Shown piece after piece: positions 1-10,064 of a stretch of DNA of 64,000 nt. The translations under genes and the position numbers were made by a program. The notes beneath the pieces were generated by a model. That model saw only the letters and a program-made list of their open reading frames with translations. It did no database searches and was not told the DNA's origin. This stretch comes from Oscillospiraceae bacterium (GTDB lineage Bacteria > Bacillota > Clostridia > Oscillospirales > Oscillospiraceae). The first letter of the stretch is position 1; each line of letters starts with the position of its first letter. Location: NCBI GenBank assembly GCA_009778485.1, contig WRJQ01000001.1:1-64000 (forward strand), written 5' to 3'.

Positions 1-2
1 CG

Positions 3-434
3 GCCGCCGCCGCGCTCAGCGACGCGGGCTGCGGCGATATTATGCAAAAAGCGCCGGACGGACTTAACACAAACGTCTCACGGCAGTTCGACCCTAATGG
101 GATCGAGCTTTCAGGCGGCCAGAAGCAGAAGCTGTCGATCGCGAGGGCTCTTTTCAGGAGGCACACATCCTTAATACTTGATGAGCCCTCTTCTAACCTG
201 GATCCTAAGGCGGAGAACGACATATTCGAGATGCTAAGCGGGCATACTGACGGCATGCTGACGATCTTCACCTCCCATAGGCTCTCGAACGTGCATCTCG
301 CAGACAGGATCATCGTCCTTGAGGATGGGCGAGTCGTAGAGGACGGCACGCAGGAGCAGCTCATCAAGAACAAGCAGCGCTACGCCGAGCTGTTCAGCTA
401 TCAACGTGAGAAGTACATCGGCAAGGACGAGTAG
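3..434 (+). CDS. ABC transporter ATP-binding protein, C-terminal fragment (5' end outside window)
   Basis: ORF open at the window start; LSGGQKQKLSIARAL signature, Walker B SLILDEPSSNLD, H-loop TSHRLS. Confidence 0.9.
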   Translation, partial: AAAALSDAGCGDIMQKAPDGLNTNVSRQFDPNGIELSGGQKQKLSIARALFRRHTSLILDEPSSNLDPKAENDIFEMLSGHTDGMLTIFTSHRLSNVHLADRIIVLEDGRVVEDGTQEQLIKNKQRYAELFSYQREKYIGKDE

Positions 435-531
435 TTAAGCTTCAATGGTTCCGGGGTTTGGTCAGTTCTGGTAGAATGCTATTTTGCTGCGAAACGCGCG
501 GAAAACTGTGCAAATCCCATGAAAAAAACTG

Positions 532-560
532 TTGACAAAGCGGCGATTCTTTGATAATCT
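532..560 (+). promoter_or_regulatory. Candidate sigma-70 type promoter for rplJL
   Basis: TTGACA at 532-537 with TAATCT at 555-560 (17-nt spacer), upstream of the L10 leader. Confidence 0.55.
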
Positions 561-561
561 C

Positions 562-690
562 TTCCGGCGTACCGAAGACAGCAGGCAGCGAAAGCGTTAA
601 GCCCTGCCGAGGAATGCAGGTGTTATGCTTGCGTTGTCCTACTCTTCCGGGGGTAGGGCATTATTGTTTATGAACTGTTTTGGAGGTGAA
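562..690 (+). promoter_or_regulatory. Ribosomal protein L10 leader (autoregulatory 5' UTR)
   Basis: ACCGAAGACAGCAGGC...CCTGCCGAGG pattern typical of L10 leaders, followed by a hairpin and rplJ. Confidence 0.8.
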
Positions 691-693
691 AAT

Positions 694-1518
694 ATGCCAA
701 ACGCAAGGGTGCTCGACCAGAAAAAGCAGGTTGTGCAGCAACTGACGGACAAACTCAAGAGCCAGGCAGGCGTCCTCGTGGACTACAAAGGGATTACAGT
801 CATCGAGGATACCGAGATGCGCGTAAAAATGCGCGAAGCGAACGTCGATTATGCCGTAGTCAAGAACACATTGATGAGGTACGCTATCGAGAACGCCGGC
901 TTAGAGGGGCTCGCGCCGATTCTTGTCGGGCCCACATCGATGGCCGTAAGTTACGACGACCCGGTCGCGCCTTCACGGATCATCAAAGAACACGCCGATA
1001 AGATGGACAACTATTTTCAGATCAAAGGCGGGTTCATGGATGGCCGTGTGCTATCAGTCGATGAAGTTTACTCACTGGCAAGGATTCCCGCGCTGCCGAT
1101 TCTGCAGGCTCAAGTCCTGGGGACAATGCTTGCGCCGATTACCGCTCTGGCAATTGTGCTCAAAGCAATAGCCGAAAAGGATGGAGACGTAGCGGAGGAA
1201 GCCCCGGCAGCGGAGGAAACCCCTGCAGTGGAGGAAGCCCCTGCAGTGGAGGAAGCCCCTGCAGAACCGGCAGCGGCTGAAGAGGCTCCTGCTGACGCAG
1301 TCGCTGAGGAAGCCCCGGCAGTAGAGGAAGCCCCGGCAGCGGAGGAAGAGGCTCATGCGGAAGCAGTCGCCGATGAGACCCCGGTAGCGGAGGAAGCCCC
1401 GGCGGAACCGGCAGCGAAGAAAGCGTCGACCGCAAAAAAGACCACAACAGCGAAAAAGAAGGCCGCAGAGAACGAAACTGCGGTTGAACAGCCGGCAGAA
1501 GAGCCGCCTGCAGAATAA
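694..1518 (+). CDS. rplJ: 50S ribosomal protein L10 with long Ala/Glu/Pro-rich C-terminal extension
   Basis: [36 protein letters not shown]...; RBS GGAGGTG before ATG 694; EEAPA-type repeats follow the L10 core. Confidence 0.93.
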   Translation: MPNARVLDQKKQVVQQLTDKLKSQAGVLVDYKGITVIEDTEMRVKMREANVDYAVVKNTLMRYAIENAGLEGLAPILVGPTSMAVSYDDPVAPSRIIKEHADKMDNYFQIKGGFMDGRVLSVDEVYSLARIPALPILQAQVLGTMLAPITALAIVLKAIAEKDGDVAEEAPAAEETPAVEEAPAVEEAPAEPAAAEEAPADAVAEEAPAVEEAPAAEEEAHAEAVADETPVAEEAPAEPAAKKASTAKKTTTAKKKAAENETAVEQPAEEPPAE

Positions 1519-1535
1519 TTAGGAGGAAAACTAAA

Positions 1536-1913
1536 ATGGCAAGTGAAAAAGTAGCAGCCCTCATCGAAGAGATTAAGGTTCTGACAGTTATCGAACTCTC
1601 GGATCTTGTTCACGCGCTTGAAGAAGAGTTTGGTGTATCAGCAGCAGCGATGGCAGCGCCTGCAGCCAGCTCCGACGCTCCGGTTGCCGCAGCGGAAGAA
1701 CAAACGGAGTTCGACGTAGTTATGACCAGTTTCGGCGCAGAGAAAGTCAAGGTAATCAAAGAAGTGCGCGCGATTACGGCTCTCGGCCTCGCGGAAGCCA
1801 AAGCCCTTGTCGAAAGCGTACCCGCAAAGATCAAAGAAGGCGTCAACAAAGACGAAGCCAACGAACTCAAGGAGAAGCTCACTGCAGCGGGCGCCACAGT
1901 CGAGATTAAGTAA
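1536..1913 (+). CDS. rplL: 50S ribosomal protein L7/L12
   Basis: [48 protein letters not shown]. Confidence 0.97.
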   Translation: MASEKVAALIEEIKVLTVIELSDLVHALEEEFGVSAAAMAAPAASSDAPVAAAEEQTEFDVVMTSFGAEKVKVIKEVRAITALGLAEAKALVESVPAKIKEGVNKDEANELKEKLTAAGATVEIK

Positions 1914-1946
1914 CGCAACTTGCCCGTAGGGAGCGGAATCATAGAT

Positions 1947-2147
1947 CGGGACCCGAATCTCACTAAGGAGCTGTTGATAAATAAGTTGAACAAAATTGCC
2001 ACAGTATTTTTGCCAGCAGACGAGGCGTCAAAACGCAGTAATGCTTGGAGCCTTGCAAGTTTTGACAACGAGGTATGATGGCAAAAATACAAGGCGAGAT
2101 GTGCAAATTATTTATCAACAACTCCTAAGACTGGAATTCGAGTCCCG
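1947..2147. repeat. About 201-bp imperfect palindrome (MITE-like)
   Basis: CGGGACCCGAAT...AGGAGCTGTTGATAAATAA (1947-1984) is inverted as TTATTTATCAACAACTCCT...ATTCGAGTCCCG (2108-2147); inner arms GTATTTTTGCCA / TGGCAAAAATAC and CGTCAAAAC / GTTTTGAC. Confidence 0.75.
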
Positions 2148-2379
2148 TCTGCACAGCACGGCAGGGTGGATGCGCTGAAAACGCGGATAATATTGATAAA
2201 TATAACGTGACAAGTGGATTTTTAGTGAATTCCGACCGATTTTGGGCGTATTTGCCGGAATACTGCCGAAAACTAGCTCATTTTCACGTTGAGGTTCGCA
2301 CGAACCTGTGATAAGATACCCTTGTACTTTGTACATCGATGAGTGCACCATGATATTATTCGGAGGGGTGGACATAGTT

Positions 2380-3612
2380 ATGGGCGATCTGAGAGAAAGG
2401 TTGTTACCGGGAACAACGACGACATACTTCGAAAAGGGCCAAAAAGGTTATGCGAAAATTGAAATGCTTCTGCTGGCGACAGGCGGCTTGAACCTTTCGC
2501 AGGTCTGCTCAGTCACCGGTCTGGAAGGCTCCACAATTCAAAACTGGGTCAAGCGTGGCTGGGTCGATAACCCAAAAGGCAAAAAGTACGGCGAAAAGCA
2601 TATTGCAAGGATTCTAATTATTAACGCCTTGAAGGAGTGCATAAAGCTCGAACACATCGCTCTGCTTATGAGCTATGTCAACGCCGCCGGGAACGAGGCG
2701 GATAAGGACTATATCAAAGAAAGCGAACTGTTTAACTGCCTGTGCGATGCGCTTGAGATACTTGGGCAGGCAGACGACTTATCCCGCAGCGGCGTCGAGG
2801 CGGTAGTCGAGAAAGTCGTTAGCGCAAGCGATGCCCTGACGCCGGGGTTCCGCGATCGGGTCGGCAAGGCGTTGGCCGTCATGATATACGCCTGCGTCTG
2901 CACGGACGTCAAGCGAAGGACAGAGGTTATGATGTCGCGCGTCCTGGGAGAGATGAATCATCCCGGAGCAGGATTGTACGCGAGGGCAAACCGCGAAGCA
3001 GGCACAGCCGCCGGCGACGCGCCTTTCATACCGGCCGACACAGCGCCTGCAGATCGCGCTGCATCTCAGAATGCTGCGAGCAGCATAACAGCCGTTAGCG
3101 ATTCGCCGACTGCCAAACCGGCAGCTCCGGCTGACAAACCGGCGCCTCAACAAATCGAGCAAAAGCCAACCGGCAAACCGGTCTCGCCGGCAGCCTTTCT
3201 TCTCGCGGGAACAGGCAAACAGGCCGCTGCTGCGACGCCGCAAGCCCCCCAGGCTCCGCAGACCTCCCAAGCTCAGCAACACGTGCCAACGGTGGCTGCT
3301 GCACCGCAGCAGGGAACACCGCAGCAGCACAATGCCGCGACTCAGCAGTCTGAGGCAACGCAAACGGCACCGCAAGCCCCGCCCGAGCCGGAAGCTTACC
3401 CGTCTGTGCAGGGAGCTCCGCGAAAAACGATAAGCCAGACCCTGCGCGAATGGGACAATCTGAAAGATACGCCGTCGCCGGCCGATAGCGCTGACGAGGA
3501 AGCGAAAAGCGCTTCAGACCCGGCCGCTGCAACAACTGACGAAAATGAGCAAGCGGCAACGGATAATGAGGATAAGCCAGCATACAGGCCTGTGTACTTC
3601 GGTAGAAGCTGA
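2380..3612 (+). CDS. DUF1836 helix-turn-helix domain protein with low-complexity Pro/Gln/Ala C-terminal region
   Basis: LLATGGLNLSQVCSVTGLEGSTIQNWVKRGWVDNPKGKKYGEKHIARILIIN; RBS GGAGGGG before ATG 2380; ORF opens at 2308. Confidence 0.75.
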   Translation: MGDLRERLLPGTTTTYFEKGQKGYAKIEMLLLATGGLNLSQVCSVTGLEGSTIQNWVKRGWVDNPKGKKYGEKHIARILIINALKECIKLEHIALLMSYVNAAGNEADKDYIKESELFNCLCDALEILGQADDLSRSGVEAVVEKVVSASDALTPGFRDRVGKALAVMIYACVCTDVKRRTEVMMSRVLGEMNHPGAGLYARANREAGTAAGDAPFIPADTAPADRAASQNAASSITAVSDSPTAKPAAPADKPAPQQIEQKPTGKPVSPAAFLLAGTGKQAAAATPQAPQAPQTSQAQQHVPTVAAAPQQGTPQQHNAATQQSEATQTAPQAPPEPEAYPSVQGAPRKTISQTLREWDNLKDTPSPADSADEEAKSASDPAAATTDENEQAATDNEDKPAYRPVYFGRS

Positions 3613-3709
3613 AGTCTGACTCCGGACTCCAGACACCAGACACCAGACTTCTCGCGGTCCGCAGACCACACCCATAGCCCTGACAGTGAAAGGGGATATT
3701 AAGAAACCA

Positions 3710-4267
3710 ATGGTAGATAAAGAGAAAGTAAAAGCCGCCGTACGGATGCTGCTCGAAGGGATCGGCGAGGATCCCGACCGCGAAGGCCTGCTCGAAACAC
3801 CTGACAGGGTAGCGCGTATGTGCGCCGATATATACGGAGGCCTCGACGAGGACCCGGGCATGCACCTGCAAAAGCAGTTTTCCGCGCCGGGCAGTGAAGT
3901 AGTAATAGAAAAAGACATCGTATTTTACTCGATGTGCGAACATCATCTTTTGCCATTTTTCGGAAAAGCGCACATCGCATATATACCCGACGGAAAAATC
4001 GCTGGGCTGAGCAAACTACCCAGGACTGTGGAGACTTTTGCCCGCCGGCCACAGATACAAGAGCAGATGACGACGCAAGTTGCAGACGCGATAATGAGCA
4101 GCCTTAACCCCAAGGGGCTGATGGTCGTGATTGAAGCCGAACATACCTGCATGACGATGCGGGGCGTTAAGAAACCGGGGGCTAAGGCCATTACCATGGC
4201 GACGAGAGGGGAGTTCAAAGACGATCCTGAGAAGCAAAAAGTGTTTCTAAGCGCAATATCCCTGTAA
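3710..4267 (+). CDS. folE: GTP cyclohydrolase I
   Basis: [30 protein letters not shown] motif; ORF opens at 3686. Confidence 0.95.
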   Translation: MVDKEKVKAAVRMLLEGIGEDPDREGLLETPDRVARMCADIYGGLDEDPGMHLQKQFSAPGSEVVIEKDIVFYSMCEHHLLPFFGKAHIAYIPDGKIAGLSKLPRTVETFARRPQIQEQMTTQVADAIMSSLNPKGLMVVIEAEHTCMTMRGVKKPGAKAITMATRGEFKDDPEKQKVFLSAISL

Positions 4268-5073
4268 TGAAGATTGGATCAAGCGTATTCGATTCAAAAC
4301 GCAAATGCTATATAATGGGCATTTTGAACATGACGCCGGACTCCTTCTCGGATGGCGGCAAATGGAGCACGCGGGATTTGGCGTTGAAAAGAGCCGGGGA
4401 GATGATACGCGAAGGGGTTGACGTCATCGACGTCGGCGGCGAATCGACGAGACCCGGATATGTTGAAGTCTCGGTGGAGGAAGAACTCGACAGAGCGCTG
4501 CCGATCATCGAAGCGATCGTCAGCCATTTTAAGACCCCCGTATCAATAGATACGTATAAAAGCAGGGTCGCGGCGCCCGCGTTAGCGGCGGGCGCTGTTT
4601 TAGTTAATGATATCTGGGGGCTTAAGAAGGATCCTGACATTGCGCGAGTCGTCTCCGAAAGCGGAGCCTCCTGTTGCATCATGCACAATAGAGTGAACAT
4701 AGACTATTCGGATTTCATGAGCGACATGCTCGCTGATTTGGGCGAGTCCGTCGGGATAGCAGTTGGAGCCGGCATACCGCCCGACAAGATCATGCTCGAC
4801 CCCGGAATAGGCTTCGCCAAGACACATGCCATGAACCTTGAGGCGATAAACAAGCTGGACATGCTCAAGAGCCTTGGGTATCCAATAATGCTGGGAGCGT
4901 CTCGAAAGAGCGTTATCGGACTTGCCCTCAACCTGCCGGTGGAGGAGCGCCTGGAAGGCTCGCTCGCGGCTGCGGTGATCGGCGCCATGCGCGGGGCTTC
5001 GTTCGTAAGAGTGCATGACGTAAAGCAGACGCGCATGGCCCTTACGATGGCGGAAAGAATTATTTATGGATAA
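4267..5073 (+). CDS. folP: Dihydropteroate synthase
   Basis: YIMGILNMTPDSFSDGGKW and GGESTRPGY motifs; start overlaps folE stop (TAATG). Confidence 0.95.
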   Translation: MKIGSSVFDSKRKCYIMGILNMTPDSFSDGGKWSTRDLALKRAGEMIREGVDVIDVGGESTRPGYVEVSVEEELDRALPIIEAIVSHFKTPVSIDTYKSRVAAPALAAGAVLVNDIWGLKKDPDIARVVSESGASCCIMHNRVNIDYSDFMSDMLADLGESVGIAVGAGIPPDKIMLDPGIGFAKTHAMNLEAINKLDMLKSLGYPIMLGASRKSVIGLALNLPVEERLEGSLAAAVIGAMRGASFVRVHDVKQTRMALTMAERIIYG

Positions 5074-5884
5074 AATATGCATAAACGGCGTGGAAGTGTT
5101 TGCGAACCACGGCGCTTTCCCTGAAGAAAAAGTGCTGGGGCAGAAGTTCGTCATATCCGTAGAACTGTATACGGACCTGCGCGCCGCCGGCAAGTCTGAC
5201 AGGCTCGAAGATGCCGTCGACTACGGCATGATATGCGCGGGAATAAGGCAGTATGTCGAAGGGAACGTGTTCAACCTTATTGAAACCGTGGCGGAAGGGC
5301 TTGCGGAAAAACTGCTGTCGGAGAATAGGCCTGTTAAGAAAATCCGCGTTCAGGTCAAGAAACCGTGGGCGCCGGTTATGGCGCATCTTGAATCAGTATC
5401 AGTTGAAATCGAGAGGGAACGCCATACCGCATACATTGCCCTCGGGTCAAACATGGGGGACAGGGAATCACGCCTCAAGAGCGCGGTAAGCAGGCTTGAC
5501 AGCTCGCAGGGCTGCAGCGTAACGAGAGTTTCAAAAATAATCGAAACTTCCCCATACGGGTACACGGAGCAAGCCGACTTCCTCAATGGATGCCTGGAGC
5601 TGGATACTCTGCTAACGCCGGAGGAGCTGCTCGCGTTGCTGCACGAAGTCGAAAACGACGAAGGCCGCGTCAGAGCCGAGCGCTGGGGCCCGCGGACACT
5701 GGACCTCGACATTATTTTCTACGACGACATAATCTATTCAACCGAAACGCTCAGAATCCCGCACGCGGAAGCTCACAAAAGGGACTTTGTACTGCAGCCG
5801 CTGTGCGAGATAGCCCCCTGGAAGCTGCACCCGGTTTTAGGGAAAACGGTTCTGGAGCTATATGAACAATGTGAGAGGGATTGA
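5066..5884 (+). CDS. folBK: Bifunctional dihydroneopterin aldolase / HPPK (FolB-FolK fusion)
   Basis: DHNA domain (MDKICINGVEVFANHGAFPEEK) followed by HPPK (AYIALGSNMGDRE, RWGPRTLDLDIIFYDD). Confidence 0.93.
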   Translation: MDKICINGVEVFANHGAFPEEKVLGQKFVISVELYTDLRAAGKSDRLEDAVDYGMICAGIRQYVEGNVFNLIETVAEGLAEKLLSENRPVKKIRVQVKKPWAPVMAHLESVSVEIERERHTAYIALGSNMGDRESRLKSAVSRLDSSQGCSVTRVSKIIETSPYGYTEQADFLNGCLELDTLLTPEELLALLHEVENDEGRVRAERWGPRTLDLDIIFYDDIIYSTETLRIPHAEAHKRDFVLQPLCEIAPWKLHPVLGKTVLELYEQCERD

Positions 5885-5888
5885 CTTG

Positions 5889-7172
5889 ATGGGCTATACT
5901 GAAACGCTCGAGTATATACATAACGTAAAGTGGCAAGCGGTGAAACCGGGGCTATCGCGCACAAGGGAGCTTCTCGCCGCGCTCGGGAACCCGGAGCAAG
6001 GGCTGAAATTCGTACATGTCGCCGGGACAAACGGAAAAGGCTCGACGGCCGCGTGCATATCTTCTGTGCTGCGTAAGGCCGGCTACAGGACAGGGCTTTA
6101 TATATCGCCGTATATCATCCGCTTCAACGAAAGATTCCAGGTCGATGGAGCGCATATAGCCGACGACGAACTCGTGCGCCTTACCGACGAGATACGCCCG
6201 ATAGCAGACGCGATGGCAGAGCCGCCCACAGAGTTCGAGCTGATTACAGCGATAGCTATGAAGCACTTCTACAATCAAAAGTGCGATATAGTCGTGCTCG
6301 AAGTCGGCATGGGAGGCGAGCTGGATTCGACAAACGTGATTGACACACCCGAAGTCGCAGTAATAACGACGATCAGCCTCGAACATGTCAAAGAACTTGG
6401 GCCGGAGATCACGGACATTGCGCGAGCAAAGGCCGGCATCATCAAAGCCGGAGGCGACGTTGTCGTCTATGGCGGCTTACCTGAGGTCGAGGAAGTATTC
6501 GAGCGGACATGCCGCGAGAAGGGAGCCAGGCTGCAGAAAACTGACTTCTCCCGCATATCCCGCCCCGTGCACACGCTCGAGCATTCGCGATTTGACTTCG
6601 CGCCCTACGGGGAGATCACACTGCCGCTCGCCGGCACGTACCAGCCGCGTAACGCCGCCGTCGCCGTGACGGCTCTGGAAGTCCTGCGCGCGAAAGGCTA
6701 CGCCATCAGCGACGCCGATATCGTCGATGGGCTTGCAGCAGTCAATTGGCCCGGCAGATTCGAACTGCTCGGGCGGGATCCGGTCTTCATACTGGATGGC
6801 ACGCATAACCCGGAAGGGATTGAAGCAACGGCTGCAAGCCTTAAGAGCCATTTCCCGGGCAGAAAGATCGTTTTCATAATCGGCGTCATGGCGGATAAAG
6901 ACGTGGATTCGATGATAGCACCGATCGCTGTTTTTGCAGATGCATTCTACGCCGTGCGCCCGGACTACCCGCGCGCTATGAATACACAAACCCTTGCAAA
7001 TAAACTGTCGCCATACGGCGCGCCGGTATTCATCGGGGAAACTGTGGCAAGCGGCGTCAATGAGGCGATTGATAGGGCCGGAGCGGATGGTATTGTATGC
7101 GCAATTGGTTCTTTATACTTCTCTGGTGATATACGGAGCGCTTATGAGGGCAGGGCGAGGTCCCACAATTAG
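5889..7172 (+). CDS. folC: Folylpolyglutamate synthase / dihydrofolate synthase
   Basis: FVHVAGTNGKGSTAACISSVLRKAGYRTGLYISPYI; ORF opens at 5862, ATG 5889 fits homologs. Confidence 0.93.
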   Translation: MGYTETLEYIHNVKWQAVKPGLSRTRELLAALGNPEQGLKFVHVAGTNGKGSTAACISSVLRKAGYRTGLYISPYIIRFNERFQVDGAHIADDELVRLTDEIRPIADAMAEPPTEFELITAIAMKHFYNQKCDIVVLEVGMGGELDSTNVIDTPEVAVITTISLEHVKELGPEITDIARAKAGIIKAGGDVVVYGGLPEVEEVFERTCREKGARLQKTDFSRISRPVHTLEHSRFDFAPYGEITLPLAGTYQPRNAAVAVTALEVLRAKGYAISDADIVDGLAAVNWPGRFELLGRDPVFILDGTHNPEGIEATAASLKSHFPGRKIVFIIGVMADKDVDSMIAPIAVFADAFYAVRPDYPRAMNTQTLANKLSPYGAPVFIGETVASGVNEAIDRAGADGIVCAIGSLYFSGDIRSAYEGRARSHN

Positions 7173-7187
7173 TCCTGACAGGGGTGA

Positions 7188-8105
7188 GTGAGCATTCTTC
7201 AAACGCAACTAATGATGTTCATCATCATAGCGATTGGCTTCCTCATAACGAAAAAAGGCATATTTTCCGTTAAAGCGAGAGCCGACGTCACCGACATCGT
7301 GCTGTATGTCGTCCTTCCATGCAACATCTTCAGCTCGTTCAGCAAAGATATCTCACCGGAAGTGTTGCGGCAGTGCGGAATCGTGCTCCTTGTCTCGACG
7401 TGCATGCATATATTCTACACGCTCTTGTCAAAGGTTTTATATATCCGCATCAAGCCCGGAAGACGCGAAGTCATGCAGTACGGGACGATTATCAGCAACT
7501 CCGGCTTCATGGGGCTGCCGGTAATTGCGTCGGTCTTCGGGCAGACCGGCATGCTGTACGGTTCAATCGTGCTCATACCTCTCAGAGTGTTCATGTGGAC
7601 TGCCGGCTTGTCTCTTTTCACAAGCACAGCCACAAAAGAGAAAGTAAGGACGGTCGCTACGCACCCGTGCATTTGGGCCGTCATACTCGGTTTCGTCTAC
7701 CTGCTTGTGCCGGTTACGCTTCCCGATTTTATCACAGGGACTATCAGTACGGTAGGCAACTGCACCACGACTCTGTCCATGCTGGTTGTCGGTTCTTTAC
7801 TCAGCGGCGTGGACTTAAAGAGCGTGATTGACAAAGACTGCTTTTATTATTCCTTCCTGCGCCTGATCGCCATACCGGCGGTTGTGTTCGCAGTCCTGCT
7901 CCTGCTAAAGGTGGACCCGCTTGTAACCGGCGTGGCAGTTCTGGCATCCGCAATGCCCGCAGCTACGGTCACTGCGATGCTTGCGGAGAAGTACGGCCGC
8001 GACGCGCAGTTCGCTTCGAAAATGCTTTTTGTCTCAACCGTGCTCTCGCTTGTCACGCTCCCGGTCATCGCCAGGGTTATGACAGCGCTGCTGCCCGTAC
8101 CATAG
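7188..8105 (+). CDS. AEC-family (auxin efflux carrier-like) transporter
   Basis: About 305 aa, multiple TM helices; YGTIISNSGFMGLPVIASVFG motif; GTG start. Confidence 0.85.
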   Translation: MSILQTQLMMFIIIAIGFLITKKGIFSVKARADVTDIVLYVVLPCNIFSSFSKDISPEVLRQCGIVLLVSTCMHIFYTLLSKVLYIRIKPGRREVMQYGTIISNSGFMGLPVIASVFGQTGMLYGSIVLIPLRVFMWTAGLSLFTSTATKEKVRTVATHPCIWAVILGFVYLLVPVTLPDFITGTISTVGNCTTTLSMLVVGSLLSGVDLKSVIDKDCFYYSFLRLIAIPAVVFAVLLLLKVDPLVTGVAVLASAMPAATVTAMLAEKYGRDAQFASKMLFVSTVLSLVTLPVIARVMTALLPVP

Positions 8106-8227
8106 GCGGTACAGTTCACAGTGCGGTTCGTTTTTCGCAGCTGCATGGCTATGGTATTTTTTGTATTGACAGACGCCATTTGGAACTATATAATCCCAAT
8201 CACCGGCGCGACAATGAGCCAAAGCGC

Positions 8228-8303
8228 GCTTCCGTAGCTCAGCCGGTAGAGCAGCGCATTCGTAATGCGCAGGTCGTCGGTTCGAGTCCGACCGGGAGCT
8301 CCA
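8228..8303 (+). tRNA. tRNA-Thr (CGT)
   Basis: Cloverleaf: GCTTCCG/CGGGAGC acceptor, anticodon loop TTCGTAA, GGTTCGAGTCC T-arm, encoded CCA. Confidence 0.95.
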
Positions 8304-8346
8304 AACGAAGCCTTGTAACGTAAAATGCTACAAGGCTTCGTTTTTG
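8303..8346 (+). terminator. Rho-independent terminator after tRNA-Thr
   Basis: AAACGAAGCCTTGTA...TACAAGGCTTCGTTTTT hairpin plus T tract. Confidence 0.9.
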
Positions 8347-8440
8347 GCGTTTTTTACCCTGGCTCAATTATGAATTTTCTTGCATTACCCGGACGATATG
8401 TGGTATACTCATGCGAAATCATAAATGGAGGACAACCCAA

Positions 8441-9409
8441 ATGAAGAAAATCGTCGCGCTAATCCTATCCGCGCTGCTCATCGTGACCCTGTTCGCCGGG
8501 TGTTCGGACTCAAAGAAAAACAGCACTCCGACAAGGCTGCTGATGGTAACAGGCGGCACTTCCGGCACGTATTACGCATACGGCGGCGTAATAGCCACCA
8601 CGCTCACCGAAAAACTCTCAAACATCGAGATAACCGCTAACACATCGGGAGCGTCCGCTGCGAACGCTCGCTCTCTGAAAAGCAAAGAGGCCGAGCTGGC
8701 GATCCTGCAAAACGACGTCCTCGACTATGCTTACCACGGCACAGAACTGCTCAAAGACGACGGCGCAATGGCGATGCTCCGCACGATCGCGACGCTGTAT
8801 CCTGAAGTGGTCCAGGTCGTCGCGACAAAAAGCTCGGGAGTCCAGAGCATAGCCGACCTCGCCGGTAAACGCGTCTGCGTCGGCGACGCGGGCTCCGGTA
8901 CCGAAGCAAACGCCCGCCAGGTGCTTGCAGCCTATGGCCTGCAGTTCTCCGATCTGGGCAGGGTTGAAAACCTGAGCTTTGGCGACGCCGCGACGGCAAT
9001 GCAAAACGGCACTCTCGACGCGTCATTTACCACGGCGGGCGTCCCGAACCCGGCGATTACAGAACTCAACTCATCTACGGAAATCGTCCTGCTCCCGATA
9101 TCCGGAGCGGAAGCCAATAAACTCATTTCCGACTATCCGTTCTATTCAAAATTCACGATATCGAACGATGACTACGGAGTACCCGGGGTTGAGACTGTAG
9201 CCGTCCTTGCGACGCTGGCTTGCACCACGGACCTCAGCGATGACATTGCGTACCAGATTACGAAAGCTCTGTTCGATAACCAGTCCGCGCTTGCGACAGC
9301 CCACGCCAAGGGGCAGCTCCTGTCTTTGCAGAGCGCTGTCCAGGGCGTCAGCATACCCTTCCATCCGGGCGCGGAAAAGTACTACAAGGAAGTCGGGGCT
9401 ATAAAATAA
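8441..9409 (+). CDS. TAXI-family TRAP transporter solute-binding lipoprotein
   Basis: Lipobox LLIVTLFAGCS; LLMVTGGTSGTYYAYGGVIATTL; RBS GGAGG. Confidence 0.9.
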   Translation: MKKIVALILSALLIVTLFAGCSDSKKNSTPTRLLMVTGGTSGTYYAYGGVIATTLTEKLSNIEITANTSGASAANARSLKSKEAELAILQNDVLDYAYHGTELLKDDGAMAMLRTIATLYPEVVQVVATKSSGVQSIADLAGKRVCVGDAGSGTEANARQVLAAYGLQFSDLGRVENLSFGDAATAMQNGTLDASFTTAGVPNPAITELNSSTEIVLLPISGAEANKLISDYPFYSKFTISNDDYGVPGVETVAVLATLACTTDLSDDIAYQITKALFDNQSALATAHAKGQLLSLQSAVQGVSIPFHPGAEKYYKEVGAIK

Positions 9410-9428
9410 TCTTGCCTTTGCTGCGGGT

Positions 9429-9962
9429 ATGAAAGCTCCTAGCACAAGCCAACTGCGTTCAGGCAAGAGCATCGCCGCATTTGCGGCATGCGCTGCGGCG
9501 GCGATAGCTCTGCTGGCTCTGCTGTGGCCCGTTGGGAGGCTGTCCGTGACCTGTGGCGGCGAGATGCTTATTGCATGGCCGATAGACAAGGGCGAAAGGT
9601 TTGAGATTACGTTCACGCATTCGCTCAACCTTTCGCCCATAACCGATGTAGTCGAGTGGACAGGCAGCGACCTTGTTGTCGTAAAAAGCATATTTAAAAC
9701 CTTCGGCGCGGGCGTCCCGGTTCCGGCGGACGGCGTCGGAAGCGAACTTGTTCGCGTCGGTGACCACTACGAGCTGCTCGGGATAGATAAACATATGCAG
9801 AGCATAAGCATTCTTCTGCAGGAAACGCCCGATCACCATTTATCTTTCAACGGCCGCGAGGCCTCTCTGCTGGAAGCCGCCGGGCCGGGGAGTACTGTGG
9901 AGATCAAAGTCAGCACGGTTCCGCGCGTCGTCCGGTATATGCAGGGGAAGGGCGCTAGCTAA
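9429..9962 (+). CDS. DUF1850 protein (TRAP-associated)
   Basis: GERFEITFTHSLNLSPITDVVEW; standard position between TAXI protein and fused permease. Confidence 0.8.
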   Translation: MKAPSTSQLRSGKSIAAFAACAAAAIALLALLWPVGRLSVTCGGEMLIAWPIDKGERFEITFTHSLNLSPITDVVEWTGSDLVVVKSIFKTFGAGVPVPADGVGSELVRVGDHYELLGIDKHMQSISILLQETPDHHLSFNGREASLLEAAGPGSTVEIKVSTVPRVVRYMQGKGAS

Positions 9963-10064
9963 ACCGCGACTGGGCGCTGGAGCCGTTGGCCGTTAGCCCT
10001 AATAATTGCCTGGGATCCGGGCTGGCGATTTCACTCATTTCCTATAACAGTACCGGGGGTACCT

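Noticed and set aside
1160-1564. Minus-strand Leu/Pro-rich ORF over rplJ
   Set aside because: Antisense of the EEAPA repeat tail of L10; no RBS or family support.
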